A DNA stretch of 64,000 nucleotides. Source: Leeuwenhoekiella sp044542075. GTDB lineage: Bacteria; Bacteroidota; Bacteroidia; Flavobacteriales; Flavobacteriaceae. Positions 25,907 to 36,323 of the stretch are shown here, one piece after another. Both the position numbers and the translations under genes were made by a program. Where the stretch lies: contig NZ_JBITTU010000004.1 in NCBI RefSeq assembly GCF_044542075.1, positions 248,001 through 312,000 on the forward strand. Direction: 5' to 3'. Every line of letters starts with the position of its first letter. Positions within the stretch are counted from its first letter, which is position 1. Below the pieces are notes generated by a model. That model ran no database searches and was not told the origin of the DNA. It saw only the letters and a list, made by a program, of their open reading frames with translations.

Positions 25907-28344
25907 ATGAAGGTTTTCTCATTATTTTTTTTCTTTTTCGTAACAATAATCTCTTTTGCACAGTGTCCTACAGTAAACATTTCTTTAGGCTCGCAAGAAG
26001 ATATCGATGCATTTAAAATAAATTTTCCTGATTGTACAAGCCTAAGTTACGATTTAGAAATTATTGATTATAATAGTAACATTGTCAATTTAGATGGTTT
26101 GCTTTCTCTTATTAACATTCAAGGCAGTCTTACTATTAGAGGACTTAATGACAACGTTAATTTTGATGGTCTTAAGAATTTAAATGTTATTGCTGGCAAT
26201 TTTACACTTAGCAGTAATTCAATTAAAAGTCTTATTGGTTTGTCTAATTTAAATTCTGTAGGAGGTGATTTTAATTTTACGAATAATGTTTTAGAAAGTT
26301 TTAAAGGATTAGAAAATTTAAATTTGATTCAAGGAAATTTTGATTTTTCAAGAAATTCATTTGAACAATTTGAGGGATTAAATAAGCTTACTACTGTGAA
26401 TGGAAATTTTATAGCACAGTATACAGGTAATTTAAATTATTTAGATAGGCTTAGTAATTTAAAACTAATAGGAGGCAATTTAATACTATCTTATAATGGA
26501 GTTGAGACAATTACAGGGTTTCCGGTATTAGAAGTAATTAAAGGAGGGTTATTTTTTGAACAGAATTTGAGTACACATATTACTGGATTTGAAAAACTAT
26601 TAAGCGTTGGTAATGGAATTTTAATTGAGCGCAATACTAAATTGATTGATATAAATGGATTTAGCCTTTTAAGTTCTGTAGTAGGAGATTTCTATATTGT
26701 AGAAAATGAAAGTTTGGTTAATTTAAACGGTTTTCCAAACCTTGAGCTTATTGACGGGTCGATTCAGGTGATTAGAAATCAAAAAATTGAGTCTTTTTCT
26801 GCTTTTGATAAACTTGAATCTATAAATAAAAATTTAAGGTTTTTAAGTAATCGAATACCTCTAATATCAGGTTTCGAAAACTTAAAAAGTATATCTGGTA
26901 ATTTAGAATTTAAAGATAATGGAGAAGCGGTTTTAGGTTTCAATAGTTTGACATCTTTAGGTGGTTTTTTATCGTTTGATGAGAATAGAATTTTAAAGTC
27001 TGTTGATGGGTTTCGTGCATTAGAAACTATTGGGGATTCATTTTCTTTTTATAAAAACGAAGAGCTCGTATCTATATTAGGTTTTGACAATTTAAAAAAT
27101 GTAATGGTAGTTTTAGAATCACGTATAATTCTAAGCTAAAAACTTTAAGTCAATTTCAAAGACTAGAAAGTTTAAATGGCGAATTTTTTCTTTTTATACA
27201 TTCCTTAAAAAGTTTAAATGGGTTTAACTCTTTAAAAAATGGTGTTTCCGATTTTGCAGTTAGGAGTGGGGATGAACTCGAAATGATTGAAGGCTTTAAT
27301 TCTCTGGAGAATATTGCCGGCGAGTTGAAAATTTGGGATAACAATATGTTAAAAGAAATTTCAGGATTTAATGAAATAAAACAAATTATAGGAAGGGCAG
27401 ATATAGACAATAATGCAATCCTCAAAAAAATTAGTGGCTTTAAAAAACTTGAGGTTATTGAAACGGGAATTCACTTTAACGCAAATGCTCTAGTTGACTT
27501 TGGCGGATTTGATAATTTAAAAGAGATAGGATATTTCGCGCTCAGCAATAATTCAGAAATATGCGTTCTGGATGGTTTTAATAAACTGGAAGGTACGATG
27601 ATTGATTTTAGTACCTACAATGTATCCATATCAGATTTAAGTGGGTTTAATAATCTTTCCACTGTTGGATGGATAAGGCTAAATAATACTTCTATTCAAA
27701 ATTTATCAGGATTTACAAATGTGAAGAATATTGAAATTAGTTTAGCAATAAGTTCTTGTCACTTGGAGACATTTGCAGGTTTTGATAATTTATTGGACAT
27801 AGGTGAGGAATTATATATTAATATTAATGATGGTTTTAATGAAATAGCAGGTTTAAAAAAACTCAAATCTGTAGGTAAGAGTATTACTTTGCAATACAAT
27901 GATGATTTAAATAATATAGAAGCTTTAGATACAATTGATGAAGTTGGTGAGTACATTCTTATTAATGGAAATCCCCAGTTGAGTATTTGTAATATAAACA
28001 TAGTTTGTAAATTTTTGGAAGAAGGTAAAACCGTTATAGGTTACAATAAGGAAGGTTGTAATAGTAATTCCGAAGTTTTACAACAATGTAGGGGTGGATT
28101 AAGTATAGATGAAAATGAAAAATTAGTGTTTAGTATTTATCCAAATCCTACTCAGGATATATTGAATATTGAATATGAATCAGAACTACCGGAAAAACTT
28201 GAATTATTAGATTTGAATGGTAGACTGGTTTTAGAAGCTAAGCCAAATAAATCTATAAATTTGAAAAATCTCAATTCAGGAATTTATTTAGTCAGATTTA
28301 CTTTTGAAGATGCTGTTTACCTTAAGAAAATTATTAAATATTGA
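25907..28344 (+). pseudogene. Secreted leucine-rich-repeat surface protein, split by a frameshift near 27103
   Basis: The first frame (25907-27139) starts with a signal peptide (FFFFFVTIISFAQ) and then about 15 repeats of the kind GLxNLxxIxGNFxxxxN (receptor-L-domain/LRR-like). It loses frame at GTAATGG (27101-27107). One added A there restores the next frame, which continues NGSFRITYNSKLKTLSQFQRL and runs to 28344. The repeats resume there and end in a type IX secretion sorting domain (VFSIYPNPTQDILNIEY ... SGIYLVRFTF...KKIIKY). The joined protein would be about 812 residues. By design it would bind ligands or hosts at the surface. A true mutation or a sequencing error would both explain the break. 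AT content is higher than in the neighbours. Confidence 0.85.
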
Positions 28345-28390
28345 AAATGATTTTGAGGTTATACTACTGATAATTTAAAATACTATTTCT

Positions 28391-29638
28391 ATGAATAAAA
28401 CCTCAGTATTCCTAATCCTTATATCTCTATTCACCATCCATCAACAGGCAAATAGCCAAACTAAAAAGGACGTTTCGTATTTACAGCAAGTTGGCGCAAT
28501 AGACAGTCTGTATTCTCAAACGCTGCAGGAAAGCCTTAATTTTTATGTAGAACTTCCGGAAGGGTATACTCCAGATTCGGGGAAGAAGTATCCGGTTGCG
28601 TATATCTTGGACGGCGAACTGTTGTTGCCGGCATTAGCAACCGTTCTTAATTTTTACAGCGGTGGTTTTTTACCAGATATGGTGCTGGTAGGTGTTTCAA
28701 ATGAGACGCACCGTACTCGCGATTTAACTACATCGGCAATGCCGGGTCCTGGTGGGGAACTCAATTCTGAGCAGGGCGGGGCAGAAGCCTTTTATAATTT
28801 TCTGGCAGACGAGCTGATTCCCTATGTGGAGGCACATTATCCGGTGACGGGTTACCGCACGTTGATCGGGCATTCCTACGGCGGGTTGTTTACCGTGAAC
28901 ACACTACTAAACCATCCCGAAATGTTCGCCAATTATCTGGCGATCGATCCCAGTCTTGATTGGGACAATCGTAAACTCCTTAACGAAGCCTCTCAAAAAT
29001 TGGAGACTACAAACTATGGGGATAAGACGCTTTTTGTATCGCTAAGCGGACAAATGCATCTGCAGAAACCCGAAATGACCCTGGCGGAAGCAAGGCTTGA
29101 TACCACTGATTTTACCGGCTTTTCGAGAGCCAACCTCACTTTTAATGATTTGCTGAATGCGAACCCACAAAACGCACCGCAATTTGAATGGAAATTTTAT
29201 CCCAACGATTTACACGGGACGGTGCCGTTACCGTCTATTATGGATGGGATGATTTCGCTTTTTGAATGGTATCAGATGGAGGACATTCATAAATTCAATA
29301 TTCCGGAAACAACTGTAGCAGAACTGGACCGCATTCTAACGCAGCAAGCTAAAAAGCTCGAAGATCATTTTGGCTACGCCGAACCTCCACTACCGGATTT
29401 CTTATTGAATATGAGCGGCTATATGAGCATGGATATGGACCAACCGAAAAAGGCAAAATTCTACTTTGAGCAGGGTATTAAGTACTATCCCAATAGTGCC
29501 AACGCCTACGATTCTCTAGCTGATTATTACGAGCGCACCGGCGATAAAGCGGCTGCTTTACAAGCAATCACTAAAGCTTATGAACTCAATCCTGATGCGT
29601 ATTACAAAGAACGGATGGAGTCATTAAAAGAGAATTAA
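28391..29638 (+). CDS. Secreted alpha/beta-hydrolase (putative esterase) with C-terminal TPR
   Basis: A 415-residue protein with a signal peptide (MNKTSVFLILISLFTIHQQANS). The esterase D/IroE-like fold shows YPVAYILDGELLLPA, a nucleophile elbow GHSYGGLFTV (about residues 156-165) and a late His in PNDLHGTVPLPS, giving Ser and His of the triad. The last 70 residues hold a tetratricopeptide-like pair of helices (KAKFYFEQGIKYYPNSANAY, AALQAITKAYELNPDAY). The substrate is unknown; relatives cleave siderophore or other esters. It follows the repeat-protein gene by 46 bp on the same strand and is more GC-rich than it. Confidence 0.85.
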   Translation: MNKTSVFLILISLFTIHQQANSQTKKDVSYLQQVGAIDSLYSQTLQESLNFYVELPEGYTPDSGKKYPVAYILDGELLLPALATVLNFYSGGFLPDMVLVGVSNETHRTRDLTTSAMPGPGGELNSEQGGAEAFYNFLADELIPYVEAHYPVTGYRTLIGHSYGGLFTVNTLLNHPEMFANYLAIDPSLDWDNRKLLNEASQKLETTNYGDKTLFVSLSGQMHLQKPEMTLAEARLDTTDFTGFSRANLTFNDLLNANPQNAPQFEWKFYPNDLHGTVPLPSIMDGMISLFEWYQMEDIHKFNIPETTVAELDRILTQQAKKLEDHFGYAEPPLPDFLLNMSGYMSMDMDQPKKAKFYFEQGIKYYPNSANAYDSLADYYERTGDKAAALQAITKAYELNPDAYYKERMESLKEN

Positions 29639-29724
29639 ATACTTCGGAAACAGGTCCTACAAACAGAAAGGTTTTGGTATTTTGCATAGAATGAATAAAT
29701 TATAAACGATCAACTATAAAGTTT

Positions 29725-29886
29725 ATGAATAAATCACAGATTAGAGGAATTGCAATACTGTGTCTTGCACTAATAGCCAGTTTTTTAATAGACAACAATT
29801 TTATTCAAACCCTTACAGGCGCGCTTTGTGCCATTGGTTTAGGGTTTATTTTCAAATGGATTCCGTTTAAAAAACGTATTAATTAA
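29725..29886 (+). CDS. Small 53-residue membrane protein
   Basis: An ATG-to-TAA frame encoding MNKSQIRGIAILCLALIASF at the start, then a second hydrophobic stretch ending GLGFIFKWIPFKKRIN. Two short transmembrane segments and a basic tail are predicted. It stands 86 bp after the esterase gene on the same strand. The frame is short but the membrane pattern and the clean start and stop look real. No function is known. The 245-bp gap after it (29887-30131) holds only the terminator at 30081-30112. Confidence 0.6.
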   Translation: MNKSQIRGIAILCLALIASFLIDNNFIQTLTGALCAIGLGFIFKWIPFKKRIN

Positions 29887-30080
29887 TAATTTAAGATCTG
29901 AACAGTTTGCAAGTGTAAATAGGTATATACGTATTGCTAAATATTCAGTTTAAAAAAATAGAGTATCGTTTGATTATGAACTCGTTTAAAGCGTTTTACC
30001 TAATTAATTTTGAGTTTTACTTTTTAAAATATTTTGTACTTAAGTTTAGGTATAGATTGATTTCTTTTGGTACAATCATA

Positions 30081-30112
30081 AAAAAAGCGAACGTAAAACG
30101 TTCGCTTTTTTC
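30081..30112. terminator. Bidirectional terminator
   Basis: AAAAAGCGAACGT and ACGTTCGCTTTTT form a perfect 13-bp stem around AAA with T runs on both strands. It serves the large secreted hydrolase on the minus strand and the small membrane protein on the plus strand. Confidence 0.93.
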
Positions 30113-30131
30113 TAAAGTTTAAAAATTAGGC

Positions 30132-33100
30132 TTACCTCACAATCACTTTAACTGCCTGTGTTTCGGTATCACTTTCTATGTGTACCACATACACACCTGT
30201 TTTGTAAAAGCCCAGATTAGTAGTTGCAGTATTTGAGAAATTACCAGAAGTTAAAAATTGACCATTTATTGTAAATACGCTATAGGCTGTGTTTTTTGTG
30301 CCTGTATAATCGCAATATAAGGTGTGCTCCCTGGTGTAAAACAAATGATCTGCAGGATTGTTTTTCTTGGGCCCTATTGCACTTAAAAAGCCGGTGTCTA
30401 TAAGGTTTTTAATAGCATCTTGAGTTAACCCATAATTGAAGATGGTAAACTCATCTACTAAAGCTTCAGTTACAGGGTCGCTGTATTGAGATTTACCCAG
30501 ATAATTGGCTGTAGTTATGCCTAAATCTGAGGGATTTAAAGTGAAGCTGCTGCTGCCTACTTCGTTTCCGTTTACATAGAGTTTTACAGCATCAGCTTGT
30601 TGTACTACTGCAACGTGTACCCATTCATTTACAGGTAAAACATATTCTGTTGTCACGCGGTTACGGGTGCCGCCGTGTTCCATTTCATATTGAAACTTTC
30701 CACTTCCGTTTGCAGCTTCCAACGCCATCCAGTTTGTTGTGCCACTTCCGAAGTCAAAAATACGGTTCCAGTTTGCTAAGTTGTCAAGCTTAATCCATGT
30801 CGTAATACTAAAATCAGATAATGTATTCATAAGTCCGTCATTAAGTTGCACAAACGAGTTGCCACTACCCAAATGAATTCCCATTCCCCGATGACCGGCT
30901 TCCCGCACGTATGCACCACTGGCAACACCATCTAGTAAACTCCAATGATCCAATATAGCATCGCCTTCATCTTCTTCAAAACCGTAATACGCATGCCGCC
31001 CTTCTTTAGGAGCACCCATTAAAGACGCTGAAGGATTGCTTTCACCGGCATCATTTGCGGCAAGTATTTGATAGTAGCGTTTGGTGTTATTTTTTGTTTC
31101 CCTATCAATATATGGTGCACCAGTAACCGTAGCAATAGTCTCAAAATTTCCGTTTTCTGAAGCAGCTCGTTTTATAAGGTACTGCTCATCAAGGCGAACA
31201 TCCCAATCTAAAAACACCTGATCGTCTGAAGAGCCTACGCGCATACCCGTAATCGCTTCGGGTATAGTAAGTGCGGGCGTTGTAATGGTTACAAGATCTG
31301 TATATACACTTATACCTCCTGTATTTGTTGCGGCAAGACGGTAATAATAAACAGTCTGAGGAGTTAAGCCGGTATCCTGAAATGTGAGTTCTGTATAATT
31401 TGTAGCTATATCTATAAACGTTCCGGTAGGCGTGCCGGCTCTTTGTAAAGTATAGGAGTTAGCATCTGTAGAAGCATCCCAACTCAAATTGATACGTAAC
31501 GCCGAGATGGCTTCTCCCTGCAACCCCTGCGGAACTTCTGGCACTTCTTCCTGTTCAAAAAGAACTAGGTTAGACCAGGGCGAGGCGGTACCGTCTTTGC
31601 CAATTACCTGTATGCGGTACGTTGCAGAGCTGTGAATTTCGTCGTTTTTAGTAAGTACCGTATAATCGTCACTTTCAAAGAATACTGAAAATTCGGTTTC
31701 TCCTTCAAGCTTGCGTTCAACCACATATTTTGTGATCAAATCAAAATTTGTGTTAGTCCAGTTGAGGTCAATAGAAGTATAATCTTCAGCAACTTTATAA
31801 CTCAATTCTGGTGCCAGTGGTTTCCAGCTTCTTAAAAACTCAAAATCTGCATCATAAGCTTTATTTGAGGTATTTGTAGCATAGTATTCTCCTGCAGGCG
31901 TAAGAACCACATTAGAAACCCCTGTATCACCTTCAACAGTGCGCACGATGGTAGCTGTTTTCAACCATTCATAAGATTCCCAGTTAGGGTTGCGGGTTTT
32001 AAAGTTATCATCTATAGTTACAAACATCGCACGCGCATCTTGCACCCAGTTGTAAATCGAATAGCGTTCTACATAATCTGCGTTGTCTAAAACATTTAAA
32101 ACCGCGATTAGATCATTTTTATGTTTGGTTGCATTCGCATCCGTTAGGAGTGTAGGGCCATCGGGAAAGGAGTGACCCGTCCAGTTGGCTCCTATATTCC
32201 ATTCGGTTATCCAGATAGGTCTTTTATACTTGTCATAGATGTATTTGAGATCATTTGCCCATTGTGTGGCAGATTTATACCAGTAACAATGTAGGGCCAT
32301 ATAATCTACGCGGTAATTACGCGCTTCTGCTTTAGTCATAAAGTCAGCCATCCACGGGTTAAAGGGATCTGAAGTTGCAGGTGAACCCAGTCGTAATCCA
32401 GACTGCATCAATTGTGGCCAGGCGCCTATAGCAGCATCTACAGACATATTTGCCTGGTCAGGACGGTCTGGTTCATTATAGCCTAAAAGATGCGTGTACC
32501 CTGCCTTAGTGTTTGCGGCATCAAGAGACGGCCAATATTGAGTTTGGCGTATGGGAACATATTCAATGTCTGGCGTACTCTCACGACCGGTGTTCCAGTT
32601 GTAATACCAGGTAATATCCAGAGAAACATGTTCTGCATTTGTTCCTGATGCAAGCCCTTTTTTAGTAACCTCGTGCCACGGCATTGTACGTATAAAAGAA
32701 ACCGTCTGGTTGAGGTAAGGTTCTAAAACAGTAATCTCAAGATCTTCATCTTCGGCAATAAAAACCTTACTGTAACCGGTACCGTTTGCATTTGATGCCA
32801 GGGTTGCCATATAGCCTTTTTTCAGCTTAATAGACCGGATCGCATTGTCAAAATCTCCCAAATCTTTATAGGGAATCACCGTCTGCATTTGTTGCGAATT
32901 ACCGCTAAAGTTTTCTTCGGAATATACCGTTAGGGGCCTATAATCTGCGGAATGCGGTAAAATGACACTACCAGTCCCCGAACTGCTTACTACGATATTG
33001 CTGCCATTAATTGCAGGACTTCCTGAAACGTTAATATATTGCAATTGAGAAGCGATTACGGTTGAAGGGCGCATCCCGTCAAAAAATAATTGCGCATCAG

Positions 33101-34850
33101 CACTTGTGAGGTTAATTGTGGTATTGATTAAGGGGTGTATAGGATTGCTTAAATGCAAAACCGCATCGGTATCTAATGTTAGCAAGGTTTTAGAATAGGT
33201 CAGTGTAGAAATCGTCTGTGCTGATAAAATCTGTGACTGCGTTGCTGCTGCAGGAAGTGGAGTAGGGGCAAACATCCCTTCGTCAAATGTCACTGAAGTA
33301 ACCTCGACATCAATAGCACCATCTTCATAATCTTTACCAATTACCAGTTGTGCCTGTTCTTTTTTGAGTACTGAAAGATTGGCCAATCCAATTGTGCCGT
33401 TGGCTGCTGTAAATTTTAAATAATAGGTAGCATCAGCTTCTGGTGTAACTAGAAGTGAGGCTTGTTGTAAAGTATTTGAAGTCGTAATTGTTTCAGAAAC
33501 CAGTGTCGTGCTACCCTCTGGGGTGGTTGCCAGTGCAAACTGCAAATCAGCAATACCACCGTCAACCTGATCAATTAAGCCTGAAAATTGATAAGTAACA
33601 CCTGCTTTTAAAGTTACCGGAAGTGAAAAAATACGGTTTGTACCTGAATTGAAATCGAGATTAAGCAGACGACCATTAAATGTGCTGTTGTCTTCCGCGA
33701 GTGTATGACCGGTGGTCACATCTTGATAAGCTACACCCGCTGCTGTATTCGCTGGCGCCCAATTTACCGTATTGTCTGAACTTGCCCAGCCGTACTGATT
33801 AGGTGCGCCGTTATTGTCTGCATAAAGGCCATCCCAGTTATTGATAAGATTTGATGATTTTAATTGAAGATTTCCAATGCCAAAAAGACCCCAATCTCCG
33901 GAAATGCTGAGGTAATAGGTTCCGGTATATTGTGATAAAAATGATAAATCTCCTGTGCGCAAGCGAAATGCATTGCCTGAAGTAAAGGTTTTAGAAACCA
34001 AATTGTTTGTGCCCTCACGATCTGTAGAAACCGCAACGGTTATTTTTGAACCCGGACCTGCATTAGCTATCAACTCATATAACCACGAGAAGGTATAATG
34101 CGTACCTGTATGTAATTGTATCGGATAACTGTAAACCGAGCTGTTGTAACTATTGCCATCCCAGCGTATATACATAAGTCTACCGTTAAATGTGGAGCCG
34201 TCTGACTCGATGAGGTGTCCCGAAGATAAATCCATATAACGAACGCCAGAACCCCCATTTGCGGTATTGAAAATAGTACTGATCTTATTATTTTCCCAAC
34301 CATAATCTGTAGGTTTTCCGGCATTATTGTTGGGAAAGCCTGCCCAGGCTCCCAGAAGATTATCAGAACCGTAGGTAAGATCATCATCATTTGAAGTTGC
34401 TTCAACTATTTGTTCTAAAGGTAGTGACGTGAGAAAGTAACCATCAAGATACACATATACCTCGCTGCCGGTTACGACATACCTGTAGGTTTGTTCCTGA
34501 GCATTATTTACAGAAGTACTTAAGTTTTTAGGAGTGGTAAGCAACGTGGTTGCATTGAAGGTTGTTTGGTCTAAACTCGTACGAAAACCAGTACCCAATT
34601 TACTTTTGTAAAAAACATCTAAACCGCGATTTGAAGCTGCATTTACTTTTGCTTTCAACTCAAGACTAAACGTTTCTGTACTGCGAAGTGGTATATGTAG
34701 GGTATCTACGGCTGTAGGGTTTTTAAACTGTAAGCCCGTGTGAAGGGTCTGATCTAAAGTGGTTTTTTTAGGGAGTTGCGGCACTTGCGCTAAGAGCGAG
34801 CAGTAAAATAACTGAAAAAGTATGCATACAATAAGATAGTTCTGCTTCAT
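30132..34850 (-). CDS. Multidomain secreted glycoside hydrolase (GH128-like beta-1,3-glucanase)
   Basis: A 1572-residue protein. In order: a signal peptide (LFQLFYCSLLAQ), two beta-sandwich carbohydrate-binding-like modules (about 160-330 and 335-500), a crystallin-like module (LTVYSEENFSGNSQQM, about 645-730), and a TIM-barrel of the Glyco_hydro_cc/GH128 type (about 735-1000). Three fibronectin-III-like modules, a LamG module (about 1350-1500) and a type IX sorting domain (GFYKTGVYVVHIES...KVIVR) follow. LGYNEPDRPDQA carries the likely acid/base Glu (about 793) and WITEWNIGA the nucleophile Glu (about 883). It should cut beta-1,3-glucans such as laminarin outside the cell. No SusC/SusD or regulator is adjacent, so it is not in a classical utilisation locus. 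Confidence 0.85.
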   Translation of the reverse strand: MKQNYLIVCILFQLFYCSLLAQVPQLPKKTTLDQTLHTGLQFKNPTAVDTLHIPLRSTETFSLELKAKVNAASNRGLDVFYKSKLGTGFRTSLDQTTFNATTLLTTPKNLSTSVNNAQEQTYRYVVTGSEVYVYLDGYFLTSLPLEQIVEATSNDDDLTYGSDNLLGAWAGFPNNNAGKPTDYGWENNKISTIFNTANGGSGVRYMDLSSGHLIESDGSTFNGRLMYIRWDGNSYNSSVYSYPIQLHTGTHYTFSWLYELIANAGPGSKITVAVSTDREGTNNLVSKTFTSGNAFRLRTGDLSFLSQYTGTYYLSISGDWGLFGIGNLQLKSSNLINNWDGLYADNNGAPNQYGWASSDNTVNWAPANTAAGVAYQDVTTGHTLAEDNSTFNGRLLNLDFNSGTNRIFSLPVTLKAGVTYQFSGLIDQVDGGIADLQFALATTPEGSTTLVSETITTSNTLQQASLLVTPEADATYYLKFTAANGTIGLANLSVLKKEQAQLVIGKDYEDGAIDVEVTSVTFDEGMFAPTPLPAAATQSQILSAQTISTLTYSKTLLTLDTDAVLHLSNPIHPLINTTINLTSADAQLFFDGMRPSTVIASQLQYINVSGSPAINGSNIVVSSSGTGSVILPHSADYRPLTVYSEENFSGNSQQMQTVIPYKDLGDFDNAIRSIKLKKGYMATLASNANGTGYSKVFIAEDEDLEITVLEPYLNQTVSFIRTMPWHEVTKKGLASGTNAEHVSLDITWYYNWNTGRESTPDIEYVPIRQTQYWPSLDAANTKAGYTHLLGYNEPDRPDQANMSVDAAIGAWPQLMQSGLRLGSPATSDPFNPWMADFMTKAEARNYRVDYMALHCYWYKSATQWANDLKYIYDKYKRPIWITEWNIGANWTGHSFPDGPTLLTDANATKHKNDLIAVLNVLDNADYVERYSIYNWVQDARAMFVTIDDNFKTRNPNWESYEWLKTATIVRTVEGDTGVSNVVLTPAGEYYATNTSNKAYDADFEFLRSWKPLAPELSYKVAEDYTSIDLNWTNTNFDLITKYVVERKLEGETEFSVFFESDDYTVLTKNDEIHSSATYRIQVIGKDGTASPWSNLVLFEQEEVPEVPQGLQGEAISALRINLSWDASTDANSYTLQRAGTPTGTFIDIATNYTELTFQDTGLTPQTVYYYRLAATNTGGISVYTDLVTITTPALTIPEAITGMRVGSSDDQVFLDWDVRLDEQYLIKRAASENGNFETIATVTGAPYIDRETKNNTKRYYQILAANDAGESNPSASLMGAPKEGRHAYYGFEEDEGDAILDHWSLLDGVASGAYVREAGHRGMGIHLGSGNSFVQLNDGLMNTLSDFSITTWIKLDNLANWNRIFDFGSGTTNWMALEAANGSGKFQYEMEHGGTRNRVTTEYVLPVNEWVHVAVVQQADAVKLYVNGNEVGSSSFTLNPSDLGITTANYLGKSQYSDPVTEALVDEFTIFNYGLTQDAIKNLIDTGFLSAIGPKKNNPADHLFYTREHTLYCDYTGTKNTAYSVFTINGQFLTSGNFSNTATTNLGFYKTGVYVVHIESDTETQAVKVIVR

Positions 34851-34865
34851 AAGAAATGGTTTGAA

Positions 34866-35231
34866 TTACGAAATCGATATAGTTAAAAGAACGTGCCTAT
34901 ATAAATAAATTAATGTATTTAATACATTTATAATAGACATTACAATATTCCTAAAACTGAAGCCAATAGTTAGGGGGTATAGTGGTAAAAATAGGGGTGT
35001 AAATCGTTCAGTTCGGGTTAAATGACTGAATATGAATAGTTGGCGGCTGTATTCTAGTTTAGTAGAAATTGATTCAATTGAAGTATAACAGAACACCAGG
35101 CTTTGTATTGAGAAGAACTTTGTATAATTAACTTTTAGATCAAAGTCAGATTTTGGCATTTCATTTTTAGGTTCTGTATCACAAGAAACAGAAGTGAAAA
35201 GTAGAATTAATATTTTAAATATCTTTTTCAA
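34866..35231 (-). CDS. Short lipoprotein of doubtful C-terminus
   Basis: The first 35 residues are convincing: MKKIFKILILLFTSVSC with a lipobox and an acidic linker (DTEPKNEMPKSDFDLKV). The remaining 85 residues are hydrophobic and full of Phe, Leu, Ser and Thr, unlike an exported domain, and look like a read through non-coding DNA. It is probably the 5' remnant of a larger lipoprotein gene, or a gene frameshifted soon after residue 40. It lies 15 bp upstream of the hydrolase gene on the same strand. No family is recognised. Confidence 0.4.
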   Translation of the reverse strand: MKKIFKILILLFTSVSCDTEPKNEMPKSDFDLKVNYTKFFSIQSLVFCYTSIESISTKLEYSRQLFIFSHLTRTERFTPLFLPLYPLTIGFSFRNIVMSIINVLNTLIYLYRHVLLTISIS

Positions 35232-35462
35232 ATTGCCTTTAGCTAGCTACATTTTTTTATCATTAAATTCTGATTATAAGATAAATAGTGGTCTGATTCG
35301 GTGATATTTTTTTAAATAACCTGAGATTTTTGTTATGGTTACCAGTGTGTGTACACCCTTATAAAGAGACTTCATTCTGCTAATTTACAAACGATATAAA
35401 ACTAGAAAACCGCTTAAAATCGGTTTAAATAAGTGATATTTTCTAAGAATTAAAGGCTTGTG

Positions 35463-35477
35463 CAACGGTTACCGTTG
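35463..35477. repeat. Perfect palindrome at the island edge
   Basis: CAACGGTTACCGTTG has 7-bp arms around one base and ends immediately before the stop codon of the 35478 gene. On the minus strand the stop is followed by ATAACAACGG-type sequence seen in the cassette spacers, so it may be a further, degraded recombination-type site. The 246-bp gap 35232-35477 is AT-rich with no gene. Confidence 0.4.
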
Positions 35478-36188
35478 TTATCTCTTGTTTTTATTTATTC
35501 GTTTTTTTCTTTCACGCTTATATTTCCGCCATTCCTTTTTTGTTGGTGGTTTGGTAATCGAATACGCTACTCCAGAATACGTATAGGTTATAAATGGAAC
35601 ACTATTTGAAAAATCATCTCCATATTGTTTTAAATTTCCAATTTCTCTAATCCTTTTATTGAATTCAATAATAAATTCTGCTTCTTTAAGTCCATTTTGG
35701 GATTTTGGTGTCCAAAAGTTTTTAAAAGAATAAAGATTGTTTTCTTTCATTTCGTAAATGTGAGTTATTCCGTCAAATCCGTGTTTCCACTCCTCAATAT
35801 ATTCATCACTCGGTATCTTTTGAATTCCGCTTTTGGAAACGTATTTGTAGAGTTCGGTTGCAGTTGAGTCAGGAAGATAATATTCTTTGACAAAAGTATC
35901 AGCTTTATAATCATTCTCCCAAACCTCGTAAACGAAGTAAATTATTTTGGCTTTTACAGAATCTTGATTTTTACTTATTTCCAACAGGCTTCCTGGGTTC
36001 CAACTGCGAAAAACAAATTCAGATTCGGTGTTTAAATTAGGTAACTTAAAATTTGCTAAGTCTTTTATTCTGTAACCTTTCCAAAAGGTTGTATCGCTAT
36101 CTTTAGTCAATTGCAATTCAGTTTTTTGGGATTGGCCATAAATCGATATGGTTACTAAAAAGAAGAGAATGGCTAATACTTGTTTCAT
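35478..36188 (-). CDS. Exported hypothetical protein (accessory)
   Basis: A 236-residue protein with a signal peptide (QVLAILFFLVTISIYGQS) and a soluble body rich in Tyr, Trp, Lys and Glu (FWKGYRIKDLANFKLPN, VFRSWNPGSLLE, IHTYEM-like segments). It ends in a very basic tail (KKEWRKYKRERKKRINKNK). No family is recognised. It lies at the left edge of the accessory island. A cassette-type spacer (36260-36321) is upstream, and the stop codon sits against an AACAACGG sequence. It may be the last cassette of the run, although its own terminal repeats are not clear. Confidence 0.7.
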   Translation of the reverse strand: MKQVLAILFFLVTISIYGQSQKTELQLTKDSDTTFWKGYRIKDLANFKLPNLNTESEFVFRSWNPGSLLEISKNQDSVKAKIIYFVYEVWENDYKADTFVKEYYLPDSTATELYKYVSKSGIQKIPSDEYIEEWKHGFDGITHIYEMKENNLYSFKNFWTPKSQNGLKEAEFIIEFNKRIREIGNLKQYGDDFSNSVPFITYTYSGVAYSITKPPTKKEWRKYKRERKKRINKNKR

Positions 36189-36259
36189 TTCCGATTATTT
36201 TCTGTCAAATTTATTTCGATTGCGGAAGCAGAATTTTTCAATTTACTACTAAGTTTTAT

Positions 36260-36321
36260 GCGGGCTACAACCCTTGATATTATTACTTAACCGGCTATTA
36301 TTTTTATACATTGTTATGCCC
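36260..36321 (-). repeat. attC-like spacer, left of the retron cassette
   Basis: On the minus strand GGGCATAAC follows the HEPN-like gene, then AATGTATAAAAATAATAGCCGG, a short spacer and GTTGTAGCCCGC. GGGCATAAC is the exact inverse of GTTATGCCC at the other end of the same cassette (40952-40960 on the plus strand). The core resembles the longer spacers at 40952 and 41855, so this is a short member of the same family. Confidence 0.6.
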
Positions 36322-36323
36322 TT

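Noticed and set aside
29934..30122. 62-residue plus-strand frame before the terminator
   Set aside because: The frame runs through the terminator hairpin at 30081-30112, and its composition (many Phe, Lys, Arg, Tyr) is that of random AT-rich DNA.
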